This document shows positions 22,895-31,721 of a DNA stretch of 64,000 nucleotides, in pieces. The notes under the pieces were generated by a model. The model ran no database searches. It had not been told where the DNA came from and was given only the letters and a program-made list of their open reading frames with translations. The stretch's first letter is position 1, and every line of letters begins with the position of its first letter. The translations under genes were made by a program, and so were the position numbers. The stretch spans positions 1 to 64,000 of the forward strand of contig NZ_BMWD01000023.1 of NCBI RefSeq assembly GCF_014651055.1. The letters run 5' to 3'. Origin of the DNA: Streptomyces fructofermentans. GTDB lineage: Bacteria > Actinomycetota > Actinomycetes > Streptomycetales > Streptomycetaceae.

Positions 22895-25657
22895 ATGTCC
22901 CCTTCCGGCACTTCGGGTACTTCCGTCACACCACCGCCCTGGCACGCCCTGCCCGCCATCGACGCGACGGAGCGGCTCCACGTCGACCCCGCCGCGGGCC
23001 TTTCGTCGGACGACGCGGCCCGGCGGCTGGCGGAGACCGGTCCGAACCAGCTGGACGAGGCTCCGCGTGAGCCCCGGTGGCGGGCCTTCCTGCGGCAGTT
23101 CCAGGACCTCCTGATCATCATCCTGCTGGTGGCCGCCGTGGTCAGCCTGGTGGTGTCCCGGGAGTGGGAGACCCCCATCGCGATCGCTGTGGTGGTGCTG
23201 CTCAACGCGACGATCGGGTTCGTGCAGGAGTCCCGCGCCGAAGCGGCGCTGGACGCCCTGCGCAAGATGACCGTCACGCACGCCACGGTCCGCCGCGACG
23301 GCCGCCTGCGGCAACTGGCCGCCGGTGAACTCGTCCCCGGGGACGTGATCACCCTGGCGCCGGGCGACCGGGTGCCCGCGGACGGACGGCTGCTGACCTC
23401 GGCCTCCCTGGAGATCCAGGAGTCCGTCCTGACCGGTGAGGCGCAGGCGGTGTCCAAGGACGCCGACGCCGAGGTCGCCCCGGACGCCCCGCTGGCCGAC
23501 CGGCTGACGGCGGTGTTCATGAACACCGCCGTCACCCGCGGCCGCGGCGAGGTCCTGGTCACCGCCACCGGTATGAGCACGGAGACGGGCCGCATCGCCG
23601 ACATGCTGCACTCGGCCAAGCCCGGTCCCACCCCCCTGCAGCGCCAGATCGACGGGCTCAGCCGCACCCTGGCCCTGATCGCCGGTCTGGTCATCGCCCT
23701 GGTCCTCGTGCTGGGCCTGGCGCGCGGGCAGGACTTCGGAGACCTGTTCATCAGCGCCGTGTCGCTGGCGGTGGCCGCCATCCCCGAGGGGCTGCCGGCG
23801 GTGGTCGCGTTCACCCTGGCGATGGGCACCGGCCGGATGGCCAAGAAGGGGGCGATCGTCAAGAAGCTGGCCTCGGTCGAGACCCTCGGCAGTACGACCC
23901 AGATCTGCACGGACAAGACCGGCACGCTGACGCTGAACCAGATGACCGCGCGGGAGATGCTGGTGGCCGGCCGCCGGCTCACCCTCTCCGGCGAGGGGTA
24001 CTCCACCGAGGGCAGGATCCGCACCACCGACGGGCAGCCGCTGCCGCCCCTTCTGGACAAGGCGCTGACGGCGATGGCCCTGTGCACCGACGCGGTGATC
24101 CGCGACGGCGAAGTCGTGGGCGACCCGACCGAGGGCGCCCTGGTGGTCCTGGCCGAGAAGGGCGGCATCGACGTGGGCGGGCTGCGCCAGGAACGGCCGC
24201 GCCGCCTGGAGGTCCCCTTCGACTCCGATTACAAATTTATGGCGACCTTCCACGACTGGGAGGACGACCTCGGGCGCCCGGTGGTGCGGTGCTTCGTGAA
24301 GGGGGCCCCCGACGTCCTGGCGGACCGCGCGGACCGGTTCGCCGGGGAGGAGGGCATCCTGCCGTTCGACGCGGCGGCCCGCGCTCGCTTCGACGAGGGC
24401 AACGCCTCGTTCGCCGGTCAGGGCATGCGGGTCATGGCACTGGGCACGGAGGACTTCCCCGCCGAGGACTTCGAGGTGCCCGCGGACCCCAAGGACCTCC
24501 TCGACAAGGTCGTGCTGACGGCCATGGTGGGCATCGTCGACCCGCCCCGGCCGGAGGCGCGTACGGCGATCGCCGAGTGCATCGACGCCGGGATCCGGGT
24601 CCGTATGATCACCGGCGACCACGCGGTGACCGCCGGCGCCATCGCGCGCGAACTCGGCATCCCCGGACAGGCGGTGACCGGCGCCGAACTGGACCGGGTC
24701 GACGACTCGGCCCTCGCCGAGCGGCTGGACGAGGTGGGCGTCGTCGCCCGGGTGTCCCCCGAGCACAAGATGCGGATCGTCACGGCCCTGCAGGACCGCG
24801 GCGACGTCGTCGCGATGACCGGCGACGGTGTCAACGACGCCCCCGCGCTGCGCAAGGCGGACATCGGGGTGGCGATGGGGGTCACCGGAACGGAGGTGAC
24901 CAAGGAGGCCGGCACGATGGTGCTGACCGACGACAACTTCGCCACCATCGTCTCCGCGGTCCGCGAGGGCCGCGGCATCTACGACAACATCGTGAAGTTC
25001 ACCCGGTTCCAGGTCTCCACCGCCCTCGGCTTCGTCGCGGTCTTCCTGATCGCCTCACTGACCGACCTGTCCGGCGGAGCACCGTTCACGGCCCTGCAGA
25101 TCCTGTTCGTCAACCTGGTCATGGACGGTCCGCCCGCCATGTCCCTGGGCGTCGACCCGGTCAGCCCCGACGCGATGAAGCGCACGCCCCGCCCCGCCGA
25201 CGAGCGCATCCTCAGCAGACGGCGCCTGAGCCGCCTCCTCCTGGCGAGCACCGTGATGGCCGCCGGCACGCTGGCCGTACTGATCTGGGCCCCCGGCCCC
25301 GACGCGGAACTGGCCGAGGCGACCGTCGCCGGCACGATGGCCTTCGTCACCTTCGTGTTCTTCCAGGTCTTCAACCTCCTCAACGTGCGGCACGACACCC
25401 GCAGCGTGTTCAGCCGCGAAACGCTGCAGAACACCTCCGCGTTCGTCGCCACCGGCGCCGTGATCGCCCTGCTGGTCGTCATCGTCGAGACCGACGCACT
25501 GCACGACTTCTTCACCACCACCGACCTCACCCCCGCGCAGTGGCTGGTGTGCGCGGCCGTCGGCTCGGCGATCCTGTGGGTCGGCGAGGTGGTCAAGGCC
25601 GTACTGCGCGCCCGCGCACACCGCACCCCCGACACCGGCGCACGGCAGCCGGCCTGA
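22895..25657 (+). CDS. P-type cation ATPase (calcium-type, P2)
   Basis: 920 residues with the full P-type layout: an N-terminal cation-ATPase domain; TM pair near 85-120; an actuator domain with LTGEAQAVSKD (TGE motif); the TM4 motif AAIPEGLPAVVAFTLAMG (P-E-G-L, typical of P2A/P2B calcium pumps and bacterial relatives); the phosphorylation motif ICTDKTGTLTLNQ (Asp about 340); an N-domain with FVKGAPDVL; the hinge MTGDGVNDAPALRKADIGVAMG; and six C-terminal TM helices. It exports Ca2+ or a similar ion at the cost of ATP. The ATG at 22895 has GGAG upstream. It probably forms a single transcription unit. Confidence 0.92.
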   Translation: MSPSGTSGTSVTPPPWHALPAIDATERLHVDPAAGLSSDDAARRLAETGPNQLDEAPREPRWRAFLRQFQDLLIIILLVAAVVSLVVSREWETPIAIAVVVLLNATIGFVQESRAEAALDALRKMTVTHATVRRDGRLRQLAAGELVPGDVITLAPGDRVPADGRLLTSASLEIQESVLTGEAQAVSKDADAEVAPDAPLADRLTAVFMNTAVTRGRGEVLVTATGMSTETGRIADMLHSAKPGPTPLQRQIDGLSRTLALIAGLVIALVLVLGLARGQDFGDLFISAVSLAVAAIPEGLPAVVAFTLAMGTGRMAKKGAIVKKLASVETLGSTTQICTDKTGTLTLNQMTAREMLVAGRRLTLSGEGYSTEGRIRTTDGQPLPPLLDKALTAMALCTDAVIRDGEVVGDPTEGALVVLAEKGGIDVGGLRQERPRRLEVPFDSDYKFMATFHDWEDDLGRPVVRCFVKGAPDVLADRADRFAGEEGILPFDAAARARFDEGNASFAGQGMRVMALGTEDFPAEDFEVPADPKDLLDKVVLTAMVGIVDPPRPEARTAIAECIDAGIRVRMITGDHAVTAGAIARELGIPGQAVTGAELDRVDDSALAERLDEVGVVARVSPEHKMRIVTALQDRGDVVAMTGDGVNDAPALRKADIGVAMGVTGTEVTKEAGTMVLTDDNFATIVSAVREGRGIYDNIVKFTRFQVSTALGFVAVFLIASLTDLSGGAPFTALQILFVNLVMDGPPAMSLGVDPVSPDAMKRTPRPADERILSRRRLSRLLLASTVMAAGTLAVLIWAPGPDAELAEATVAGTMAFVTFVFFQVFNLLNVRHDTRSVFSRETLQNTSAFVATGAVIALLVVIVETDALHDFFTTTDLTPAQWLVCAAVGSAILWVGEVVKAVLRARAHRTPDTGARQPA

Positions 25658-25798
25658 GCGCGGCCCCCGCGGCATCCCGCTGACCCTCCGCCCGCCTGCT
25701 CGCCGCCGGGCCCGGGCCGGTCGACCCCGGCCCGGCGGCAAAGCGCGTGTCGGCGCAGGCCACGACGCACGAGGTCCGGGCCCGAGCCGCCCGTCGGG

Positions 25799-27172
25799 TC
25801 ACAGGCCTGCGGCGCTGAGGATGCGGTACATCCGGGACGGCCGCAGTACGGAGTTGGCGGCGGCGTCGTCGGCGACCTTCGGGTCCGGGTCCGAGAGCAG
25901 TTGCTCCAGCAGTACGTCCGGAATGTTGGGGTGACGGGCCACCCCCGACCGCAGGAACGCCTCGGCGGCGGCGAGTCGCTGCAGGGCCGGCACGGGCAGT
26001 TCCGGGTCCTGCAGGGCGAGGTAGCGCACGTTCGGGTTCGGTTCGTCGACGAACGTGCGCAGCGTGTGGCGGGGGAAACGGGGGTGGTCGACGAGGAGCG
26101 GCCGGATGTGGAACACGTCGCCGTGCGCGCGTACCAGCGCTTCCAGGACTTCCGGTGGCGTGTCCGGCCGGCGGGCGGCGGCACGGCGGACCGCGAGCTC
26201 CGGGTCGTTGTCCAGCCGTCGCCACGCCTCGTCGGGCAGGCCGCGGCAGGAGGCCAGTACCCGCCGGAACACCGTGTGCCGGCAGTCCAGGTAGGTCAAC
26301 TGCTCGTCGAGGGGCGCCTCGCGCAGCCAGCCGGGTTCGGCGAAGCTCCAACTCAGCGCCACTTCGGCCTCGATGCTTCCGTCCGCGCGTTCAGCCTCCA
26401 CGAGCGCGTAGAGACGGTCCCGGGTCCTGGCGTCGACATGGCGACTCTGCGCCAGCGCGATCCGCACGCACGGGTCGTCGACGTCCAGCAGTCGGGCCAC
26501 CATCTCCGCCGACAGGTGAGGGTTCCCGGCGAGGGACTGACGGACCTTCTCCGCCTCCTTCTCGCTCTGCGTGGCCTGCATGAGCTGCGTGAACTGCCGC
26601 AGGGTGAGCGGAACTCGCCGCGCCACGTTGACGCGCGTGGCGGGGTCGGCCAGGCACCGTTCCCTCCACTCGGGCGGGACCCCCGGCTGCGGTTGCTCGG
26701 TGGCGGCCGCCCGCACCCGGGGGTCCGGGTCGGCGAGCAGTTCCACCTGCACCGCGAGGGGCCGGTCGTGCCAGGCTCGCGCGACCGCGGCGCGCAGACC
26801 CGGGCTCGGCGCGCCGGCGAGTGCCGTCCGTGGCCGGCCGTAGGCCTCCTCCAGGGCGTCGATGCCGATCGTCACCTCGCGCTCCACCATGGAGCGGACG
26901 AAATCCGTGTGGGCGTCGCGGATCGCCGGATCGGGGTGCGCGGCGATCCTTCGGCGCATCCCGGGGGAGATGCGGTCCCCGTGAAGGCCCACCGTGCTCA
27001 CATCGTCGCCGTGCTCCAGCAGGGCCTCGACGACGGCGTCCTCCAACCGCCCCCGGCGCAGCGCGATCCCGTGCCGGCCCGCCCGGTGTGCCGCCAGCCG
27101 TACCAGGACCTCCTGGGGCGCCGCCGGGTTCCGCCCCAGGCCGGACAGCCGGGGATGATCGAGGCTTGTCAT
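25799..27172 (-). CDS. Leucine-rich-variant (LRV)/HEAT-like repeat protein
   Basis: 457 residues built of about 14 helical repeats, each roughly 25-30 residues and containing a P-x-x-V/R-x-x-A or D-P-D-x-x-V/I-R motif: for example LAAHPDPAIRDAHTD, LLADPDPRVRAAATEQP, LDNDPELAVRRAAARRP, LLSDPDPKVADDAAANS. No catalytic motif or signal peptide is seen. Repeat proteins of this kind are protein- or nucleic-acid-binding scaffolds. The partner is unknown. It is convergent with the ATPase gene and follows the MarR gene by 131 bp. Confidence 0.75.
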   Translation of the reverse strand: MTSLDHPRLSGLGRNPAAPQEVLVRLAAHRAGRHGIALRRGRLEDAVVEALLEHGDDVSTVGLHGDRISPGMRRRIAAHPDPAIRDAHTDFVRSMVEREVTIGIDALEEAYGRPRTALAGAPSPGLRAAVARAWHDRPLAVQVELLADPDPRVRAAATEQPQPGVPPEWRERCLADPATRVNVARRVPLTLRQFTQLMQATQSEKEAEKVRQSLAGNPHLSAEMVARLLDVDDPCVRIALAQSRHVDARTRDRLYALVEAERADGSIEAEVALSWSFAEPGWLREAPLDEQLTYLDCRHTVFRRVLASCRGLPDEAWRRLDNDPELAVRRAAARRPDTPPEVLEALVRAHGDVFHIRPLLVDHPRFPRHTLRTFVDEPNPNVRYLALQDPELPVPALQRLAAAEAFLRSGVARHPNIPDVLLEQLLSDPDPKVADDAAANSVLRPSRMYRILSAAGL

Positions 27173-27302
27173 GCGCCCAACCTAGTCGGGCCGCCGCACG
27201 GGGCTCCGGTCGCAGTCCGTGGTCCGGGTCCGGCCCCACCGCGCGATCCGCGCAGGGACGCGGGCAAGGACCTCGCGGCGGGCAACAGCCGGGCGGCGGC
27301 CG

Positions 27303-27761
27303 TCAGTCGGGCAGGTCGCCGTCGCCGCCGAGGTTGGCGACCATGCGGCGCAGCACGTTGATCGTGGTGACGAAGTCGGCGGTGGGGATGCCCTCGTGCA
27401 TCTGGTGGTGCACGCGCGCGTTGCGTTCCCCGGCCCGGCTGCGACCGGCCTCTCCGGCCTCGGTCAACGTCATGGCCCCGGCCTCCTCCGTCAACCAGCC
27501 GCGAGCGACCAGGTCGTCGAAGACGCCGTCGAAGTCGATCCCGAGGTCGTCGTACACCGCCAGCCGCTCGGTCAGCGCACGGCGCGTCCACCGGCCCGGA
27601 TCGCCGGCCACGTGGTTGAGCGTCCACCAGTGCGGCTGCGTGAGGTCCTCCACCGCCAACTGCGCCCGCAGGGCGCCGACCACCCGCCGGTACGCCTCCC
27701 CGCTCCACGCGCCGATGGGCTGCGCCGCCAGTTCTTCCTGCGTGTACTCCTTGAGCGCCAT
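27303..27761 (-). CDS. MarR-family transcriptional regulator
   Basis: 152 residues. The winged helix spans about 25-105, with QPHWWTLNHVAGDPGRWTRRALTERL and the wing DLVARGWLTEEAGAMTLTEAGEAGR. It should bind an inverted repeat as a dimer and release on ligand or oxidation; no cysteine suitable for redox sensing is present. The ATG at 27761 has GGAGG 9 nt upstream. A MerR-type promoter with 19-bp spacing and a SoxR-like palindrome lies about 45 bp upstream, so a MerR/SoxR regulator may activate it. The downstream LRV gene could be co-transcribed. Confidence 0.8.
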   Translation of the reverse strand: MALKEYTQEELAAQPIGAWSGEAYRRVVGALRAQLAVEDLTQPHWWTLNHVAGDPGRWTRRALTERLAVYDDLGIDFDGVFDDLVARGWLTEEAGAMTLTEAGEAGRSRAGERNARVHHQMHEGIPTADFVTTINVLRRMVANLGGDGDLPD

Positions 27762-27806
27762 CTCGGCGCACCTCCCGTGGGTGACCACCAGAACCAGAAC
27801 GCGATC

Positions 27807-27837
27807 ACCGTAGAACCTCAAGTCACCTTGAGATCAA
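27807..27837 (-). promoter_or_regulatory. MerR/SoxR-type promoter of the MarR gene
   Basis: On the minus strand: -35 TTGATC (27837-27832), a 19-nt spacer, -10 TACGGT (27812-27807). Inside the spacer is TCTCAAGGTGACTTGAGG, a near-perfect dyad resembling the SoxR box CCTCAAGTTAACTTGAGG (from memory). Long spacers with a central dyad are the hallmark of MerR-family activation. Confidence 0.55.
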
Positions 27838-27894
27838 GGAGCTTTGCCGGAGTCGGCTCGTCAGTGTCCGCGAGCCCTCGCAGGGGCCTGCGCC

Positions 27895-28776
27895 CTACTT
27901 CCTGCCGCGTACGACAGCGACGGGGCAGTGCGCGTGGTGGAGCAGGGCCTGGCTGACCGAGCCGAGCAGCAGGCCGGAGAAGCCGCCGTGTCCCCGGGCG
28001 CCGACGACGACCAGTTGGGCGTTCCGGCTGGCCTCGATCAGCGCCGGACGGGTACGCGAGCGGACCAGCCGCCGTTCCACCACGACCTGCGGATACTCCT
28101 TCTGCCAGGTGTCCACCGCGTCGTCCAGCAGGCGCTGCTCGGCCCGGACGATCCGGCCGGCGTCCGCCACCGCGGCGGACAGCGGGTCCGCGGGCCCTTC
28201 GTAGGCGTGCTCGTTCCACGCGTTCCAGGCGTGGACGGCCACCAACGGCGCCTGGCGCAGCGCGGCTTCGGCGAACGCGAACTCGACCGCCGCCGCGCCC
28301 GCTTCGGAACCGTCGACGGCCAGCACCACGGCGCCTGCCGGGTCCGGGGTGCCGCGCACCACGATCAGCGGGCAGAGCCCGTGCGAGGCCAGCTGCTGGG
28401 CCGTCGAACCCAGCAGCAGCCCCGCGAAGCCGCCGTGCCCCGAACCGCCCACCACGGCCAGCGCGGCCGAGCGCGCCTCGGCCTCCAGGACTTCGAGCGC
28501 GTCCCCGACCACGACGGACCGGGTGACCTCGAGGCCCGGCGCGACCTCGTGCGCGTGTGCCTCGGCCCGGCCGACGACCCCGTGCGCCAGCGCCTCCAGA
28601 CTCTGGTCGGCGTTCTCGAAGAGCGATCCGACCGTCGGGTAGTGCCCGGGCAGGTAGCCGAAGGCGTGCACGATCCGCAGTGCACTGCCGCGCAACTGCG
28701 CCTCCCGCGCGCCGACGCCGACCGCCTCAAGGCTCGACGCGGAACCGTCCACGCCCACGATGACCGGATCGCTCAC
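27895..28776 (-). CDS. Tandem universal stress protein
   Basis: 293 residues made of two UspA domains. Domain 1 (about 1-140) starts VIVGVDGSASSLEAV and ends with the ATP-binding motif GGSGHGGFAGLLLGSTAQQL. Domain 2 (about 150-293) starts VVLAVDGSEAGAAAVEFA and ends GARGHGGFSGLLLGSVSQALLHHA. Both retain the G-x2-G-x9-G-S/T pattern of ATP-binding Usps. It should respond to oxygen limitation or starvation, as such proteins do in actinobacteria. An inverted repeat with the half-sites seen upstream of the P-type ATPase lies 71 bp before its start. Confidence 0.9.
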   Translation of the reverse strand: MSDPVIVGVDGSASSLEAVGVGAREAQLRGSALRIVHAFGYLPGHYPTVGSLFENADQSLEALAHGVVGRAEAHAHEVAPGLEVTRSVVVGDALEVLEAEARSAALAVVGGSGHGGFAGLLLGSTAQQLASHGLCPLIVVRGTPDPAGAVVLAVDGSEAGAAAVEFAFAEAALRQAPLVAVHAWNAWNEHAYEGPADPLSAAVADAGRIVRAEQRLLDDAVDTWQKEYPQVVVERRLVRSRTRPALIEASRNAQLVVVGARGHGGFSGLLLGSVSQALLHHAHCPVAVVRGRK

Positions 28777-29229
28777 TGCGTACTCCTATCCAGGAACGCA
28801 GCGCACGTGCGGTCCCTGTGAACTCTGTGCCGGAATGGCAGCCACCAACAGTGGTAAAACACACTGTTCCGACCTACTGTGCCACAGGGGCCGGCAGAGC
28901 CCTTATCGGGGGTGGATCACCCCCGAAGCGCCCGTGACGGCGCCTTTTGCGGGAGGTTCCGTCGGCGCGGAGCGGCTGCGCACGTGACTTCGCGGAAGGC
29001 GTCCGGCGGTCCTCAGCAGATGACACTGTGTGTTCTGCGTTCCGAGGCCGGAAGGGATCGGACCCCGGTACGCCCCTGCTCGGGAGGCGTCCCCGCCGGG
29101 GCGCCGCCTTCCGGATCGTCGCGTACGGCACCCTCCCGCTGTCCGCAGGGGCCGATATCCTGGGCACACCTGTGCGGTTGACCGCCGCCGGGCGCGGCCG
29201 GGGGCCTGCACCGAGGCTGGGGGCGAGCG
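28777..29229. other. Divergent intergenic region, 453 bp
   Basis: It separates the universal stress gene from the TIGR04222 gene. Apart from the inverted repeat listed separately I see no gene or strong structure. Confidence 0.4.
28847..28868 (-). promoter_or_regulatory. Inverted repeat upstream of the universal stress gene
   Basis: AACAGTG at 28847-28853 and CACTGTT at 28862-28868 form a perfect 7-bp inverted repeat with an 8-nt spacer. The 12-mer CCAACAGTGGTA is shared with the site upstream of the P-type ATPase. Confidence 0.45.
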
Positions 29230-30111
29230 GTGGACTGGTGGCTGGGGGACAGCGAGGGGATCGTGGCCTGCTGGCTGCTGGTCTTCGCGTTGTGCAACGG
29301 ATCGCGCGGCCTGTACTGCTGGTTCCGCGACCGGGACCCGCGGCGGAAGGCCGAGGAACTGATCGCCGGGGGCCTCCATCCGGTGCCCGCCTCGTACCTG
29401 CTCGGCGGAATGGTCGAGGCGGCGGAGACCGCGGTCTGCCTGCTCGTCGACGACGGCGTCGTGAAGGTCTCCTCCACCGGCGAACTGCGGCCCACCCGCC
29501 GGGGCCGCAGCCAGACGGACCCGGCCCTGCACGCCCTGACGGAGGAGATCCGCGCCACGCCGGCGGATGCGGCGACGAAGCTGTACGAGATCGTGTCCGA
29601 GGGCCGCTTCGCCCTGTTCCGCGGACGCGTCGAGCGCGATGCGCCCGCGATGCGCATGACGGCGTCGGGCAGGAGCCAGACCCTCATGCTGGCCGCCACG
29701 ATGGTGATCGCGATCGGCATGGGCGTCCACGCCACGGTGACCGAGGCGCCCGTGCCGTTCGCACCCGAGGCCGACAGGTCGGTGTGGCTCTACGTCTGCG
29801 CGGCGGCCTGGCTGGTGCAGTGGGGACCGGCATGCCTGTGGCCGTCGGAGAAGCGGCGCCGCTGGAAGGCGCTCGACGCGTACTGCAGGCACGAGACGGA
29901 GATCGCGCGTGCGGCGGTGCCCGACCGCACCCGACGGGCGATCGCCGCGACCAGGGAGCGGCCGCAGCCGCCGCCCCTGTACCCGCGGACCCGCACCCGC
30001 ACGAGCACGCGTACCGGGAGCAGGGGCGACGCGGTGGCCGACAGCATCGACGTGGACGCCTGCGGCACCAGCTGCGGCGGCGGATGCGGCGGCGGCTGCG
30101 GAGGCGAATGA
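29230..30111 (+). CDS. TIGR04222-type membrane protein with Cys/Gly tail
   Basis: 293 residues, GTG start. TM1 lies near residues 10-25. A cytoplasmic winged-helix-like segment follows (YLLGGMVEAAETAVCLLVDDGVVKVSSTGELRPTRRGR). Two TM helices lie near 155-172 and 187-206. A long basic stretch leads to the extreme C-terminus, CGTSCGGGCGGGCGGE, in which cysteines alternate with glycines. TIGR04222 proteins are actinobacterial and often end in a Gly- or Cys-rich tail; their role is unknown. The cysteine tail could bind metal (inference). Confidence 0.7.
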   Translation: MDWWLGDSEGIVACWLLVFALCNGSRGLYCWFRDRDPRRKAEELIAGGLHPVPASYLLGGMVEAAETAVCLLVDDGVVKVSSTGELRPTRRGRSQTDPALHALTEEIRATPADAATKLYEIVSEGRFALFRGRVERDAPAMRMTASGRSQTLMLAATMVIAIGMGVHATVTEAPVPFAPEADRSVWLYVCAAAWLVQWGPACLWPSEKRRRWKALDAYCRHETEIARAAVPDRTRRAIAATRERPQPPPLYPRTRTRTSTRTGSRGDAVADSIDVDACGTSCGGGCGGGCGGE

Positions 30112-30174
30112 CGACGAGAAGGAGCAACCCGGGTTGGTCCGGGCCGGTGCCCAGCCGGTCCGGCCGGTGCCCGG

Positions 30175-31290
30175 TCAAGCTATGAGCAGGCGGAGGCCGA
30201 GATCTGCCGTGTCGAGGTGGGCGAGGTCGCCGTTGCGCTCGGCCCACCGGCCGGAGTCGAGGTTGTCACGCAGGCTTCGCACCGCCCGCTGCTCGGCGTC
30301 CGGTCCGACCCTCGTCCACACCGACATCGCACGGCGGACGTGCTCCTCCAGATACGCACCCGGTCTGCGCCAGTACGCCTCGAACAGGCCGTCGGTGCAG
30401 TCCCACGGGATGGGCACCGGCTCAGCGCGGGCGCCGATCGCGTCGGCCATCCCCGCAAGTGAGGGAAAGTCCGCGAGGACGGTGGCGAACTCGGGCAGGT
30501 AGTCGCGGGTGAGCCAGAACCGGTTCTGCCATCCGGGCTCGTCGGTGTCGAACGTCAGCACCACCACGCGGCGGGCCACGCGCCGCATCTCGCGCAGCCC
30601 CGCTATCGGGTCCCCCCAGTGGTGAACAGTGGAGACGGCCATCGCGACGTCGAAGGAGTGGTCCTCGAACGGCAGGCTCTCCGCGGCGGCGGCCACGCAC
30701 GGCGCCGCGCCGGCCGGCCGCTGACGCCGCATGACCCCCGACGGCTCCACCGCGGTCACCTCGCGATCAGTCGGCTCGTAGGAGCCGGTGCCGGCCCCGA
30801 CATTGAGCACCGTCCGCGCGTCCCCGAGCGCGTCCGAGATCTGCGCCGCGATCCGCGGCTCGGTACGCCGCGTCGCCGTGTAGGCGCCGCCGATCGCGTC
30901 GTACAACCGTGCGCCGAGCATTCCCAGTTGCTCCTCCGGTGTCACCCTCAGCCCTCTCGCCCGTGCCTCAAGTTCCCTGTCGATGGCCGCCACCATGGCG
31001 TCCGCACGATCACGCCGCTCCAGCAGCAGGCCACGCAGCCGGCGCAGGTGCGCGACCGTGTCGGTGGACGAGTCGCCGACCAGTTCCGCGACCTCCCGCA
31101 ACCCGAAGCCCAGCCGCCGGTAGGCCAGTACCTCCCTCAGCCGCTCGACGTCAGCCGCCGAGTAGGCCCGGTACCCACCCGCGGTCCGCGCCGACGGACG
31201 CACGAGCCCGATCTCGTCGTAGTGGTGCAGCGTGCGGACGCTCACGTCGGCCAGCTCGGCCACGCGCCCCACGGTCCAGTGATCTTCCAC
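30175..31290 (-). CDS. MerR regulator fused to a SAM methyltransferase
   Basis: 371 residues. The N-terminus is a MerR HTH (residues 5-75) starting WTVGRVAELADVSVRTLHHY, with the wing RPSARTAGGYRAYSAADV, then a dimerisation coiled coil near 85-115. From about residue 125 a class I methyltransferase follows: VLNVGAGTGSYEP (161-173), the acidic VTAVEPS (178-184), AESLPFEDHSFDVAMAV (about 203-219) and HHWGDPIAGLREMRRVARR. The effector domain of this regulator is therefore an enzyme-like domain that may sense SAM or a substrate, or be catalytic. The GTG at 31290 lies 7 nt after a -10 element, so the mRNA may be leaderless. It would autoregulate through its own promoter dyad. Confidence 0.85.
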   Translation of the reverse strand: MEDHWTVGRVAELADVSVRTLHHYDEIGLVRPSARTAGGYRAYSAADVERLREVLAYRRLGFGLREVAELVGDSSTDTVAHLRRLRGLLLERRDRADAMVAAIDRELEARARGLRVTPEEQLGMLGARLYDAIGGAYTATRRTEPRIAAQISDALGDARTVLNVGAGTGSYEPTDREVTAVEPSGVMRRQRPAGAAPCVAAAAESLPFEDHSFDVAMAVSTVHHWGDPIAGLREMRRVARRVVVLTFDTDEPGWQNRFWLTRDYLPEFATVLADFPSLAGMADAIGARAEPVPIPWDCTDGLFEAYWRRPGAYLEEHVRRAMSVWTRVGPDAEQRAVRSLRDNLDSGRWAERNGDLAHLDTADLGLRLLIA

Positions 31291-31297
31291 AACGCCG

Positions 31298-31328
31298 ACT
31301 ATGCAGCCTGACGTCACGTGAGGGTCAA
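31298..31328 (-). promoter_or_regulatory. MerR-type promoter of the fusion gene
   Basis: Minus strand: -35 TTGACC (31328-31323), a 19-nt spacer, -10 CATAGT (31303-31298). The near-palindrome CCTGACG-TCA-CGTGAGG (31307-31323, plus strand) fills the spacer. Transcription would begin about at the GTG start codon, giving a leaderless mRNA. Confidence 0.6.
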
Positions 31329-31511
31329 GAGCCGTACCCGTGACTCGCAAGGGCCGATGCGGAAGCGGTGGTCGCATGCCCCCATCACTGGCAGAAACGG
31401 CCCCTTGCCCCCTGCCCGCAGCACCCCCGCGGCACAGCGAACACACCCGCAACAGAGGGAAGTTGCGTTCCCCGCTGTCCCGGACACCGGCACGGCACGG
31501 CCTGTGACCTG

Positions 31512-31536
31512 CCCGGACAGTCCGGCCCTGTCCGGG
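31512..31536. repeat. Small hairpin
   Basis: CCCGGACAG-TCCGGCC-CTGTCCGGG, a perfect 9-bp stem in the leader of the secreted protein gene. It may be a terminator or a regulator site. Confidence 0.45.
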
Positions 31537-31721
31537 ACAACCGCACGCTGTTGCTCCCGCCGCCCCGCGACGGCCAGCCTCGGTGGCGACCGCAGGGCGA
31601 AGGCCGTGGCGAGGGGGAGACCACGGCCCGAGCCCCGCGGCATGAGGGCGGCCGACACCGGGCGCGTTCCCGCGCCGCCCACCGCTCCGCACACGCTCCC
31701 CGACACCGAGACAGGGAAGTC

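Larger units (their letters stand above)
31291..31721. other. Divergent intergenic region, 431 bp
   Basis: It contains the MerR-type promoter and a small hairpin (both listed). The downstream half, GC-rich with CCGGACA/TGTCCGG repeats, is the leader of the secreted-protein gene. Confidence 0.5.

Noticed and set aside
22196..24766. An 856-codon minus-strand frame
   Set aside because: It is antisense to the P-type ATPase and has no domain resemblance.
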